Assembly: GCA_025924495.1 (NCBI GenBank)
Contig: JAICIG010000006.1
Span: forward strand, 1 to 41,187
Direction: 5' to 3'
Length of the DNA stretch: 41,187 nucleotides
DNA from: Pirellulales bacterium
Lineage (GTDB): Bacteria; Planctomycetota; Planctomycetia; Pirellulales; JAICIG01
Positions 16,955-26,382 of the stretch are shown here, one piece after another. How positions within the stretch are numbered: position 1 is the first letter of the stretch; every line of letters starts with the position of its first letter. A program made the position numbers and the translations under genes. The notes beneath the pieces were generated by a model that saw nothing but the letters and a program-made list of their open reading frames with translations, made no database searches and was not told where the DNA came from.

Positions 16955-18424
16955 ATGCCTGACCCACACGCCCACGCCCTTGCCGCACAACGCCATCAAG
17001 CTCTCGAGTTGCTGCAGACTCGCCGACACTTTTTCAGCCAGTGCGGCATCGGTCTCGGTTCGCTCGCGCTTGCCGGACTGCTCTCGGAAGGCGATATACA
17101 GGCGGCCGCATTGACGGGCGCCTCCCCGTTGGCCCCGCGGCCGACGCACTTTCCCGCCAAGGCCAAGCGCGTCATTTACATGTTCATGGCCGGCGGCCCG
17201 AGCCAGTTGGAGCTGCTCGATTACAAACCCAAGCTAAGCGAGCTCGACGGCCAGGTCGTGCCGCCGTCGTATACCAAGAACAAGCGGTTCGCCTTCATCA
17301 AAGGGGACGCCAAGCTGCTCGGCACACGGCGCAAGTTCGACCAACATGGCCAATGCGGCGCCGAAATCAGCGAGTTGTTGCCGGGCTTGGCGTCGGTGGC
17401 CGATGATGTCTGTATCGTGCGCAGCATGGCGACCGATGTCTTCAACCATGGTCCGGCAAAGTTGTTCGCCAACACCGGCACGCAGCGTTTCGGCCTGCCG
17501 AGCATGGGTTCTTGGATCACGTATGGCATCGGCAGCGAGTCGCAAGATCTGCCGGGCTTTGTGGTGCTGCAGTCGGGTCCGCGCGGGCCGCGAGGCGGCG
17601 CTCCCTTGTGGGGAAGCGGCTTTTTGCCGACGACTTATCAAGGCGTGCCGTTTTTGCTCGGCCCCGAACCAATTTTGAATCTCGCCAGTCCGCAAGGTTT
17701 TAGCCGCGAACGGCAACACGATTTCTTCAGCGCCGTCAAAGATTTGAATGCCGCCCGGCTCGACGCGGTCGGCGATCCCGAAATCGCCACGCGCATCTCA
17801 GCCTATGAAATGGCGTATCGCATGCAATCGAGCGCGCCTGAGCTCATGGATCTTTCCGGCGAAAGCGCAGAAACATTAGCGGGCTATGGCGTGGAGCAGG
17901 GCAAACCGTCGTTTGGCAACAACTGCCTGCTGGCTCGCCGTCTGGTGGAACGAGGCGTGCGCTTCGTGCAACTCTACCACACCGACTGGGACCACCACGG
18001 CAACAACGACACCCATCTCGGCAAGCCGCTCGACGACCGCTGTCGCGAGGTCGACGGGCCCGCGGCCATGCTCATCAAGGATCTCAAACGCCGCGGCATG
18101 CTCGACGAAACGTTGGTCATTTGGGGCGGGGAATTCGGCCGCACTCCGATGGGCGAGCCGCGCGATCAGATGGGCCGCGATCATCATATCGACGGTTACG
18201 CCGTCTGGCTGGCCGGCGGCGGGATCAAAGGCGGTCAGACCATCGGCAAAACCGATGAATTAGGCTTCTATGCCGTCGAAGACCGCGTCCACGTGCACGA
18301 TCTGCAGGCCACTATTCTGCATTTGCTGGGTCTCGATCATCTTAAGCTCACCTACAAGTTCCAAGGCCGCAACTTCCGGCTGACCGACGTCGGCGGGAAT
18401 GTCGTCGCGAAGCTCCTTGCGTAA
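16955..18424 (+). CDS. DUF1501 protein, Tat-exported
   Basis: A 489-residue protein related to the sulfatase/alkaline-phosphatase superfamily. A twin-arginine region TRRHFFSQCGIGLGSLALAG near residues 23-42 predicts folded export. Conserved blocks follow: YMFMAGGPSQLELLDYKP, VRSMATDVFNHGPA, LARRLVERGVRFVQLYH, TDWDHHGNNDTHL, VIWGGEFGRTPMGEP, GRDHHIDGYAVWLAGGG and VHVHDLQATILHLLGLDH. The Asp and His residues in these blocks sit where the superfamily binds metal. The upstream partner is the PSCyt1/DUF1549 protein, so the two probably act together outside the cytoplasm, perhaps on sulfated or phosphorylated polymers; that is inference. The start at ATG 16955 was chosen over upstream non-ATG codons. 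Confidence 0.9.
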   Translation: MPDPHAHALAAQRHQALELLQTRRHFFSQCGIGLGSLALAGLLSEGDIQAAALTGASPLAPRPTHFPAKAKRVIYMFMAGGPSQLELLDYKPKLSELDGQVVPPSYTKNKRFAFIKGDAKLLGTRRKFDQHGQCGAEISELLPGLASVADDVCIVRSMATDVFNHGPAKLFANTGTQRFGLPSMGSWITYGIGSESQDLPGFVVLQSGPRGPRGGAPLWGSGFLPTTYQGVPFLLGPEPILNLASPQGFSRERQHDFFSAVKDLNAARLDAVGDPEIATRISAYEMAYRMQSSAPELMDLSGESAETLAGYGVEQGKPSFGNNCLLARRLVERGVRFVQLYHTDWDHHGNNDTHLGKPLDDRCREVDGPAAMLIKDLKRRGMLDETLVIWGGEFGRTPMGEPRDQMGRDHHIDGYAVWLAGGGIKGGQTIGKTDELGFYAVEDRVHVHDLQATILHLLGLDHLKLTYKFQGRNFRLTDVGGNVVAKLLA

Positions 18425-18519
18425 GGCGACGTCATCGGGAAAGAATCGCGGGGAATTCGGCGAGACCTTGGAGTTGACCTGCGACTTGCCGGTTGAGGCC
18501 GTGCGTCTCGCAAGGCGCA

Positions 18520-18702
18520 CTATCGAGGCGCTCGCTTCCTCGCAGCGGAACTTTCAATCCACTCCCACTTTTGAACCGCCCGGGAAAAGTCATCGCTGGC
18601 GGCTGACCCGGCGGCTCGAAAGAACGCCCTTTCCAGCGATTCTTTCGTCCTCGGATCGAGCAGCCAGTCGATCACGGTTCGCATCGGCGACAAATGCTCC
18701 TG
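18520..18702 (-). pseudogene. In-frame C-terminal continuation cut off by a TGA
   Basis: Directly after the TGA at 18703-18705 the same frame stays open for 60 codons to a TAG at 18520. The translation is protein-like: QEHLSPMRTVIDWLLDPRTK, then SLERAFFRAAG and FSRAVQKWEWIESSAARK. The preceding codons read NAF then TGA; one base change from TGG would give an uninterrupted 276-residue protein. As an alternative it could be a separate 54-residue gene from ATG 18684, since AGGAG lies about 10 bases upstream. I favour a nonsense-truncated tail. Confidence 0.5.
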
Positions 18703-19350
18703 TCAGAACGCGTTGCTTAATCGCCCCGTCTTCAGCAACTCCCGCCAGTTCGACTCGATAAACCTTGCCAGATTCTGCTGCGCAGGCAAGCTACCATCCG
18801 AGCGCCAAACATCGAGAAACGGCGAAGGGTCGTCCATTGCCAGTCCAATGGCACACAGGCAGCCATCGAGGGTCGACTCGTAAACGGGTTCGCGGACCAT
18901 GTGCAATTCCCGGCGCCACCAGGCATGGAAAAAGCGAATGATGGGCGCTCGCTCTTCTTCCGGCCAGGAATTCCATTTCGCATAGCGGAGCTTGCCGATG
19001 GCGATTTCTCCGTCAGTCCCGCAAACCTCGGTCGGGTCCAGGGCAAGCAATTCCAGGATACGCGGAAGAAAATGTTTGAAGTCGCCGACGTCTCCCCAAG
19101 TCGTCATCGCCTTCCAAACGTAGTACCCGAACGCGTCCCCTTCGATCTCGCGCAGAGGCAGCGCGCGGAGTTCGCGCTCTGCAGACTCCGAAACGCAACA
19201 GGGACATCCTTCAACCCGGTCGTGCAGATTGTAGGAACGAAACGCATGGTACGCGGCTCGCACGGCGTCGCGGAGTTCCTGCTCGTCTGCTTGAACGTCT
19301 GGTTCCAACAGCGACGGATCGTCGGGAAGTCCTCCGCCCTCGCTTGCCAT
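18703..19350 (-). CDS. Hypothetical protein with a GCPCC motif, probably truncated
   Basis: A 215-residue cytoplasmic protein of a family I recognise only by pattern: YNLHDRVEGCPCCVS near residues 40-54, then REIEGDAFGYYVWKAMTTWGDVGDFKHFLP near 77-107, and two tryptophan-rich helices (WNSWPEEER, FFHAWWRREL). The closely spaced cysteines could bind metal. No function is assigned. It starts three bases after the stop of the DUF1499 gene (TAA GGC ATG), so the two are translationally linked. The stop at 18703 appears premature, because coding-like sequence continues in the same frame for 60 codons. Confidence 0.7.
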   Translation of the reverse strand: MASEGGGLPDDPSLLEPDVQADEQELRDAVRAAYHAFRSYNLHDRVEGCPCCVSESAERELRALPLREIEGDAFGYYVWKAMTTWGDVGDFKHFLPRILELLALDPTEVCGTDGEIAIGKLRYAKWNSWPEEERAPIIRFFHAWWRRELHMVREPVYESTLDGCLCAIGLAMDDPSPFLDVWRSDGSLPAQQNLARFIESNWRELLKTGRLSNAF

Positions 19351-19353
19351 GCC

Positions 19354-19800
19354 TTATTCCTCCCATCGCCGACGAACTTCTTCCATCCGCCGCCGGTTCG
19401 CGCCCAGATCTGAGTATCCGACGCGCGAGGCGGAACGAAAGTGAATCTCATGCGTCGCGGGATCGATCAGGAATTCGACATCATCAACAAAACGAAACAC
19501 GGCGCTTGTGAACTCGACGTGCAGATAATCGTCGGTCGATCGCGCGATGCGCGATCGCGGCATGCCCGCGGTGATCTTCTTCAACCGCTCCATGGCCGCG
19601 GCAGGCGCTCCTTCGAAACTGAGCGGCGCCATTCGCTGATTGCGATCGCCGCTCTGGGTCGCCACGCAATTCGGAGATGCAGGGCAGGGGGCCAATCGCC
19701 CCTCGATTGGTCCCAGGTTCGACGGACGCCGTGAAAACAGACTCAGCATCGCGAGCACCGCCACCGGCAACGCCGCCGCCACCGGGAAGAAGAACATCAT
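19354..19800 (-). CDS. DUF1499 membrane-anchored or secreted protein
   Basis: A 148-residue protein with an N-terminal hydrophobic segment (MMFFFPVAAALPVAVLAMLSLF) acting as anchor or signal peptide, then the DUF1499 signature: LAPCPASPNCVATQ, ITAGMPRSRIARSTDDYLHVEF, FVDDVEFLIDPATHEIHFRSASRVGYSDLGANRRRMEEV. The function of the family is unknown. The start is ATG 19800; TTG 19812 would add Lys-Arg-Arg and make a better signal-peptide N-region, so it is a real alternative. It heads a two-gene operon with the GCPCC protein. Confidence 0.85.
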   Translation of the reverse strand: MMFFFPVAAALPVAVLAMLSLFSRRPSNLGPIEGRLAPCPASPNCVATQSGDRNQRMAPLSFEGAPAAAMERLKKITAGMPRSRIARSTDDYLHVEFTSAVFRFVDDVEFLIDPATHEIHFRSASRVGYSDLGANRRRMEEVRRRWEE

Positions 19801-20024
19801 CCGTCGTTTCAAGGATTCGTCCCCGGGCCAGTCTGAAATAACGCCGTAGTCAACGCAACATGCATTTTCATCGAGCAAGCTGCCGGAGCCATCGCAAAAC
19901 ACGCGATTGTACCGGCCGCACTAAAATGCGGCCAGGGACAGCGCGACCGGCGCAGTATGCGTATTCGCGCCAGTGTAAACTGAGGGCGTCTGGTTCCCGT
20001 TTCGATAAGCACCGCGTGAACGAT

Positions 20025-20843
20025 ATGTCGTCTAAGAGACGTTGGCTTCGCATATCGCTGCGATTGTTCTTCGTGCTGTTCACGTGCGTTTCGATCGCGA
20101 TTGCCGGGTTCGCACGCTATGCCCATCAGCGCTGGGCGGCGTTCGCGGCGATTCGCCAAGCGGGCGGCAAGGTGGAAATGAGCCCCGGGAAACGTTCGCG
20201 GTTGGCAACATGGTTTGGGGAGGACCTATTCGGCACGGTGAACAACGTCGATCTCCGCGAAGGCAAAGTCGACAACGCGCTGCTTGCTCAACTTGCGGTC
20301 CTGAAAGAACTGCGCAACCTCGACTTGAGCAATGCCGACATTGATGATGAAGGCCTGCGGCGCCTCGTGCATTTGCCGCTTCGGCGATTGTGGCTGCAGG
20401 AAACCAAAATCACCGATGCCTCGGCGGCGACGCTTTCCAAGATCAGTTTCCTGAACTTCCTGCAGCTCAACGCCACGCAATTGTCGGATGCGTTTCTGGA
20501 ACGTCTAGATCCGCTGCCTAATCTGCAAGATCTCGGCTTGCGCGGGACGCGCGTGACCAGCACTGGGATGAACCGCCTCTCGCGGCATCCGAAACTCCAA
20601 AGACTCGACCTCTACCACACGGAAGTCGACGATTCAGGCGTAGCGCGTCTGGCAGCATGCCAATCGCTCACCGACGTCGGATTGTCGGCTACCAACGTCA
20701 CCGATGCCGTTTTCCAATATCTCGACAAACTGCCACACCTTACGGAAGCGGACTTAAGCGGAAATCCAACGGTGACGACCGAGGCCGTTCTCGCGTTTGA
20801 AAAGTCGCACCCCAAGTGCGACATTGAATGGTATGGAAAGTAG
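20025..20843 (+). CDS. Leucine-rich-repeat protein with N-terminal membrane anchor
   Basis: A 272-residue protein. The N-terminus KRRWLRISLRLFFVLFTCVS is a basic stretch followed by one transmembrane helix, then ARYAHQRWAAFAAIRQAGG, a layout common in planctomycete LRR proteins. From about residue 75 there are seven or so repeats of ~24 residues with consensus L..L..L.LS.T.I.D: LRNLDLSNADIDDEGL, LRRLWLQETKITDASA, LNFLQLNATQLSDAFL, LQDLGLRGTRVTSTGM, LQRLDLYHTEVDDSGV, LTDVGLSATNVTDAVF and LTEADLSGNPTVTTEA. It likely forms an extracytoplasmic protein-binding solenoid; the partner is unknown. ATG 20025 is used; GTG 20016 is an alternative. Confidence 0.88.
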   Translation: MSSKRRWLRISLRLFFVLFTCVSIAIAGFARYAHQRWAAFAAIRQAGGKVEMSPGKRSRLATWFGEDLFGTVNNVDLREGKVDNALLAQLAVLKELRNLDLSNADIDDEGLRRLVHLPLRRLWLQETKITDASAATLSKISFLNFLQLNATQLSDAFLERLDPLPNLQDLGLRGTRVTSTGMNRLSRHPKLQRLDLYHTEVDDSGVARLAACQSLTDVGLSATNVTDAVFQYLDKLPHLTEADLSGNPTVTTEAVLAFEKSHPKCDIEWYGK

Positions 20844-21549
20844 CCCTCGGCCGAGTCCGCAATACAACACGATGCGAGCCGAAAATGTGCGGTATAAATG
20901 GAAGGATCACTACGGCAGCCCGGTGATCATGGACGATAGGCCAGCGGCGCTGGCGGATTGCGCCAGGAAGAAGCCCTGTGAAGGCGTCGCTCGTCGAACT
21001 ATCTCGCTGGGAGTGCGGTTGGCTAGCAGGTCTGGATGAGATCAAGCTTGGCGAGGCGGCTTCGCGCAGTGCAGTGCAAGACTCGGCGCCCTAGTATTTT
21101 TCTCAAGTACGCTCGGAAAGGCCGCGCGGCGAAATCGCCGCCGCGGATTGGATGAAACCAACCGATCGCGATAGCGCCGAGGGGTTGGTCTCCTGGCTGC
21201 GCCGGCGATGCCGGCAGGAATGAACGTAAGGCAGAAGCAACCAGCGGGGGCGGCTAGCGCCTCCCTAATTTTAGATCCCTACCGTCACTATGCATTAGCC
21301 GTGTTGCGCCCAATCCACGAGCTGGGACGGCTTGCGGCGACTTAGAACACGTATTTTGATCTCGCTGCCGTGTTCCGAGCTGGAACGCCACAAGTGCCCT
21401 GAAAGCGGCGTTTTTTCTCGCCTAACCCGCCAAAAGCGGCAATTTTCTTGCTGCCGCTGCGGCCCGTAGTTACCCTGATTTTATTCGGAAAATCCAGTTT
21501 CGCGTCATTTAGCCAGGGTGCGTCTCAAAGCAGCGCCACAAGCAAACCC
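20844..21549. other. 706-bp stretch without a convincing gene
   Basis: This lies between the LRR gene and the giant-protein gene and should include the latter's promoter. Short frames are low-quality. A GC-rich imperfect hairpin around 21243-21265, followed by TAATTTT, resembles a weak terminator. No tRNA, riboswitch or repeat was recognised. A frame extending the giant protein back to TTG 21448 is possible but unlikely. Confidence 0.5.
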
Positions 21550-24500
21550 ATGTCGAATTCCAAAGTTCGCTCACAGCGTAAATTTGACAAGCAGAAGCCG
21601 TCGCGGCCTGGCCATATCTCACGGCAACAAGCCTTGGAAAAGCTGGAAGAACGGCGGTTACTCACGTCGCAATACTTACAGTTTGCGCTCGTCTCCGATC
21701 AATCTGCGGCGCTTCTCCAGGATGCGAACCTGGTTAACCCGTGGGGGATCGGCCTGAATCAGTTCAGCGGCAACTTTTGGATCGCCGACAACGGCAAGGG
21801 GGTCGTGTCTCAATACGGCGGCGATGTCAACAGTCAACCTCTTGCCAGGTCGTCTCTGGTGGTTAGCGTTCCCAACGGTTCGCCCACGGCGTCGATTGCA
21901 AACGCCAGCGGCGCCGGCTTTACCGTCAGCTCGGGCGGATTCAGCGGATCGTCCGCCTTCCTATTCGCGAACAAGAGCGGCCAGATCAGCGGATGGAACG
22001 CCAACGTCCCGCCTCCCAATCCATCGATCAGCGCTCAGGTGGGCGCTAGTGCCTCAGGCGCCGTATTCACCGGCATGACCATGGCGACGAGCGGCGGCCA
22101 ACCGCTGCTGTTCGCCACTGATTTCCACAATGGCACGGTTGACGTGTTCAACTCGAGTTTTCAGCAAGTGACGCTGTCGGGCTCTTTTACCGACCCGAAT
22201 TTGCCCTCCGGATTATCGCCGTACAACATCCAATCGTTCTTCGGCAATCTGTACGTTGCTTACGCCGTACCCGATGCCTCCGGTCAAAATGCGGTTGCCG
22301 GATCCGGTAAGGGCCGCGTCGATGTTTTCGACAGCAATGGCAATTTCATTAGCACAGTCGTCCCCGGTAATCCTGGCGGCGCCGCCCCGGCGCTCAATGC
22401 GCCTTGGGGTCTAGCGGTGGCCCCCAATAATTTTGGCAATTTGAGCAACGCACTGCTCGTCGCCAATTCGGGCAGCGGCGTGATTAGCGCGTTCGACCCG
22501 TTCAGCGGATCATTTGCTGGCACGATCTCGGATACCAACGGCAATCCAATCAGCATCAGCGGGCTGCATGGGTTAAGTTTCGGCAACGGTTCGAGCGCTG
22601 GAGTCACCGGCGTACTGTTTTTCACAGCCGGTCCCAACAATCAAACGCACGGACTGTTCGGCTCGATGGAAAGCGCCGATGGCGTGCCGATCGACTCAGT
22701 CGGCGGGAGCTTTTCGGCGACTACGGGCGCCCTTTACAACGGCGTGGTGGCGACATTCGCCGGAGCGACCTTAAGTGCTCCAGCGAGCAGCTACCGAGCA
22801 ACGATCGCCTGGGGCGACGGTTCGAGTTCTAACGGCGTTTTGACGCCTCTCGGCGGCGGTCGCTTCAATGTGGGCGGATCACACACCTATTCGATGGCTG
22901 GCACATTCAACGTCACGGTGACCATCGCCGATGCGCAGCAAAACACAACTACGGCCCAGAGCATCATCCAGGCCAGCGGGGGCGTGCTCTCGCTGGGTGC
23001 GCCCAGTTTCGCGGCGACCGAAGGCGCCGCGTTCTCTGGGACCGTCGCCGCATTTACGGATGGGGATGGAAACACTGCGCCAGGGCTCTATACCGCGACG
23101 ATCAACTGGGGCGACGGTTCGACGACGGCCGGCACGGTCAGCTTCAATGGCGTCCGATTCAACATCTCCGGCTCGCACACTTACGCCGAAGAAGGGACAT
23201 TCAACGTCGTCGTCAACTTGCACGACACCGATGGCGCCAGTGCGAGCAGTTCAGCCAGCGTTTCTGTGGCCGACGCGCCACTCTCGATTCTGGGCGGCAA
23301 TCTTAATCTCACGGAAGGCGCGCAGTTTTCCGGCGCCGTCGCCACCTTCACCGACGCCGATCCCAATGGCACGCTCAGCGACTACACCGCCACCATTCGC
23401 TGGGGCGATGGCACGACGACCAGCGGGACCATCAGTGCGATCAGCGGCGGATTCCAAATCGCCGGCCAGCACAGCTATGCTGACGAAGGAAATCTGACCG
23501 CCTTCGTCATCGTAAAGGACGCAGGCGGCGCTTCCGCCACGGCGACCATCGCCGCCACGATCGCTGAAGGCGATTTTCTCACCGGCGGGCTCGCGCCGAT
23601 CACTCCGACCGAAGGCACGACGTTTTCCGGCGTCGTGGCGAATATTAACAATACGAACGTCAACGGCGTTGCCAGCGACTTCACCGCCACGATCGACTGG
23701 GGCGACGGCACAATCACGAGCGGCACGATCAGCGGCTCAGGCGGCGCATTCGCCATCAGTGGCTCTCATATCTATTCCGACGAAGGGGCCTTCGTGCTGT
23801 CCGTGACAATGGTCGACGATCCGCCCGGCACGGCGGCGATCACCCTTTCGGGCAATATCGCCGTGGCCGAAGGAGATACGCTGACGCCGCTGCCGGCTAA
23901 CTTGACAACGACTGAAGGACATACGTTCAGCGGCTCCGTGGCCTCTTTCAGCGATACGAATCTTGCGGCCAAGCCCGGCGATTTTACCGCCACCATCGAT
24001 TGGGGCGACGGAACGGTAACCAGTGGAACTGTGACCGGCAGCGGAAGCAATTTAGTTGTCAGCGGGTCGCATTTCTATGCAGAAGAAGGCAACCTCGCCG
24101 GGCATGTCGTACTGAGCGACGATCCGCCGGGCACGGCGGTCGCTACGGCAAATGTCGGCATTCTTGTTGCCGACGCTCCGCTGACGACGACAGGCAAGAA
24201 TCTGTCGCTTACCGAAGGGGTCACATTCTCCGGAGCGGTGGCCACGTTGACCGATGCGAATCCGTTTGCCACGGCCGCGGATTACACCGTCACCTTGAAT
24301 TGGGGCGATGGCACGACGACCGCCGGCTCCGTCGTTGCTAACGGCCTAGGCGGCTTCAACGTGCTCGGGCAACATGCCTATGCCGAAGGGGGCTCTTATC
24401 TCATCGGCGTCTTCGTCCACGACATCGGCGGCGCCAATGGCAGCGTCATCACGTCGGCCGCGGTCGCCGATTGGCCGATCACTGGATCGCCAGTTGCAAT

Positions 24501-26313
24501 TGCGGGGACGGAAGGAACCCCTTTTACCGGCGCTGTCGCCACATTCTTTGATTCTGATCCCGACGGCGGCAACCCCAGCGAATATACGGTGACGATCAAT
24601 TGGGGCGATGGCGCCACGACCGGCGGCACGGTGACCGGAGCCGCCGGCTCGTACACGGTTTCCGGGTCGCACACCTTCGCCGACGAAGCCAGCGGCGTCG
24701 TCGTAACGATCCATGACGCTGGGGGCTCTTCCGCCACGGTCAACTCGCCGGCGACTATCGCCGATGCCGATGTGCTTGCCGGCACAGGTTTGACGGGCAG
24801 CGCTACAGAAGGCCAAACCTTTAGCGGAGCATTGGCGACATTTAGCGATACCTACACGGCCAACCCGGCGAGCGATTTCACCGTCACCATCGATTGGGGC
24901 GACGGCGCCACGACGGGCGGCACGGTGGCCGGCTCAAGCGGCAATTTTACCGTGAGCGGCAGTCATGCCTATGCTGACGAAGGCTCGCACAGCCCCAAGG
25001 TTGTGCTCGCGGACGACGCGCCGGGCACGGCATCGGCTACGGCGACGGCAATCGTCAATATCGCGGATGCTCCGCTCACTCCCCATCCTCTTACTTTCCA
25101 TCCGACGGAGAACAGCACCTTCAACGGCGTGGTTGGCTCATTCACTGATGGAAATCCAAGCGCTCCGGTATCCGACTTCACCGCCACGATCGATTGGGGC
25201 GACGGCTCGACGACCAGCGGAACCGTGGTCGCCGCAGCGGGCGGATTCAATGTCACCGGCTCACATGCCTTCGGTGAAGAAGGAGCGGCACAGGCTGTTC
25301 ATATCGTCGTCCAAGACATCGGCGGCAGCAACACGACGATTCAAAGTACGGCCATAGTGGTCGATGCTCCGCTGTCTGTCACGGCCGTCTCAGTCAATGG
25401 CATGGAAGCCGCCGCGCTGAATGTCGCCGTCGCCAGCTTTACTGATCCCGGCGGCGCCGAGCCCGTCGGCAATTATTCGGCGACGATCAATTGGGGCGAT
25501 GGGAGCGCGTCGACCGGTACGATCAGCGTCAACGGCGGAACGTTCACCGTGACCGGATCGCACATCTATGGCGACGAGGGAAGCTTTGCCATCAGCGTTT
25601 CTGTCAGTGAAGTCGGCGGCGGCAGCGGCAGCGCGCAAGGCTCTGCCACCATGCTCGAAGAGCTGCTTTCCACAGGCAACCGCGGCACGCCGACCGAACG
25701 CTGGGTCAATGAAGTGTTCCACGATTTGCTCGGCCGGCAAGCCGAACCTGGCGCGCTGACCTTTTGGGGCGGCCAGGCAGCTGCGGGCGGCAATCGCCAG
25801 CAGATCGTTGCTCAGATCATCAACAGCAATGAGTACCGGCTCGATCAGACGGAAGCCCTGTATCAACATTATCTGCATCGCGCGGCCGATCCCAGCGCCC
25901 AGACATTCGGCGTGGCCTTCCTGCAGAGTGGCAAAACCGTCGAGCAACTGGCCGACGTGCTGATCGGCTCTCCCGAATACTTCCAGGTGCGCGGCGGCAA
26001 TACACACGACGGTTTCCTTGACGCTCTATTCGCCGACACGCTCAACCGTCCGGTCGACGCAGGCGCACGTACCTATTTCGATGGCTTGCTTTCCAGTGGA
26101 ACCTCGACGGCCAAAGTCGGCGCCATCCTGCTTTCCAGCACGGAGTATCTCGACGAAGTCGTGCAAGGCATCTACTTGCAACTCATCGAGCGGCCGACCG
26201 ATCCGAGCGGACTGGCTTTCTGGGTTAACCAATTACAACATGGCGCGAGGGATGAACAAATCACCTCCGGCGTCGCAGCGTCCGACGAGTATTTTAATAA
26301 AACGGCGCCTTAG
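21550..26313 (+). CDS. Giant surface protein: TIGR03118-like propeller, ten PKD-like repeats, DUF4214-like tail
   Basis: 1587 residues from ATG 21550, and no cysteine that I can find. The N-terminus is basic and lacks a classical signal peptide; it carries LEKLEERRLLTSQ, the L-E-x-R-x-L-L motif seen at the start of many large planctomycete surface proteins. Residues ~44-377 match the TIGR03118 type (LVNPWGIGLNQFSGNFWIAD, APWGLAVAP, LHGLSFGNG). Residues ~380-1370 are ten tandem beta-sandwich repeats. Residues ~1384-1583 hold four ~48-residue DUF4214-like units (e.g. LLGRQAEPGALTFWGGQ, LIERPTDPSGLAFWVNQL). The likely role is a long adhesive or structural surface stalk; ligand and anchoring are unknown. 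The gene stands alone and is convergent with the GNAT gene. Confidence 0.9.
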   Translation: MSNSKVRSQRKFDKQKPSRPGHISRQQALEKLEERRLLTSQYLQFALVSDQSAALLQDANLVNPWGIGLNQFSGNFWIADNGKGVVSQYGGDVNSQPLARSSLVVSVPNGSPTASIANASGAGFTVSSGGFSGSSAFLFANKSGQISGWNANVPPPNPSISAQVGASASGAVFTGMTMATSGGQPLLFATDFHNGTVDVFNSSFQQVTLSGSFTDPNLPSGLSPYNIQSFFGNLYVAYAVPDASGQNAVAGSGKGRVDVFDSNGNFISTVVPGNPGGAAPALNAPWGLAVAPNNFGNLSNALLVANSGSGVISAFDPFSGSFAGTISDTNGNPISISGLHGLSFGNGSSAGVTGVLFFTAGPNNQTHGLFGSMESADGVPIDSVGGSFSATTGALYNGVVATFAGATLSAPASSYRATIAWGDGSSSNGVLTPLGGGRFNVGGSHTYSMAGTFNVTVTIADAQQNTTTAQSIIQASGGVLSLGAPSFAATEGAAFSGTVAAFTDGDGNTAPGLYTATINWGDGSTTAGTVSFNGVRFNISGSHTYAEEGTFNVVVNLHDTDGASASSSASVSVADAPLSILGGNLNLTEGAQFSGAVATFTDADPNGTLSDYTATIRWGDGTTTSGTISAISGGFQIAGQHSYADEGNLTAFVIVKDAGGASATATIAATIAEGDFLTGGLAPITPTEGTTFSGVVANINNTNVNGVASDFTATIDWGDGTITSGTISGSGGAFAISGSHIYSDEGAFVLSVTMVDDPPGTAAITLSGNIAVAEGDTLTPLPANLTTTEGHTFSGSVASFSDTNLAAKPGDFTATIDWGDGTVTSGTVTGSGSNLVVSGSHFYAEEGNLAGHVVLSDDPPGTAVATANVGILVADAPLTTTGKNLSLTEGVTFSGAVATLTDANPFATAADYTVTLNWGDGTTTAGSVVANGLGGFNVLGQHAYAEGGSYLIGVFVHDIGGANGSVITSAAVADWPITGSPVAIAGTEGTPFTGAVATFFDSDPDGGNPSEYTVTINWGDGATTGGTVTGAAGSYTVSGSHTFADEASGVVVTIHDAGGSSATVNSPATIADADVLAGTGLTGSATEGQTFSGALATFSDTYTANPASDFTVTIDWGDGATTGGTVAGSSGNFTVSGSHAYADEGSHSPKVVLADDAPGTASATATAIVNIADAPLTPHPLTFHPTENSTFNGVVGSFTDGNPSAPVSDFTATIDWGDGSTTSGTVVAAAGGFNVTGSHAFGEEGAAQAVHIVVQDIGGSNTTIQSTAIVVDAPLSVTAVSVNGMEAAALNVAVASFTDPGGAEPVGNYSATINWGDGSASTGTISVNGGTFTVTGSHIYGDEGSFAISVSVSEVGGGSGSAQGSATMLEELLSTGNRGTPTERWVNEVFHDLLGRQAEPGALTFWGGQAAAGGNRQQIVAQIINSNEYRLDQTEALYQHYLHRAADPSAQTFGVAFLQSGKTVEQLADVLIGSPEYFQVRGGNTHDGFLDALFADTLNRPVDAGARTYFDGLLSSGTSTAKVGAILLSSTEYLDEVVQGIYLQLIERPTDPSGLAFWVNQLQHGARDEQITSGVAASDEYFNKTAP
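22690..25665 (+). repeat. Ten in-frame tandem repeats of 294-303 bp
   Basis: The invariant Trp-Gly-Asp-Gly codons begin at 22810, 23107, 23401, 23698, 24001, 24301, 24601, 24895, 25195 and 25492, a spacing of 98-101 codons. Each unit has TEG..FSG.VA.F.D, then (F/Y)TATI.WGDG.TT.G, SGSH.YA.EG and a variable strand. Nucleotide similarity is high around the WGDG codons and lower elsewhere, fitting expansion by duplication followed by divergence. Confidence 0.92.
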
Positions 26314-26382
26314 AGCCGGATAAGTTCGCCGAATGTCACGATGCGCTTGCCATAGCGCGCCGACAGCTAATCTTGCCGCCGC

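Noticed and set aside
18703..18705. In-frame TGA read as selenocysteine
   Set aside because: No SECIS-like hairpin is evident right after the codon and the context does not resemble a redox site; a nonsense change from Trp is simpler.
22690..25665. Regular ~300-bp repeats as a CRISPR-like array
   Set aside because: The repeats are in frame, vary in sequence and encode a protein domain; there is no short repeat/spacer structure.
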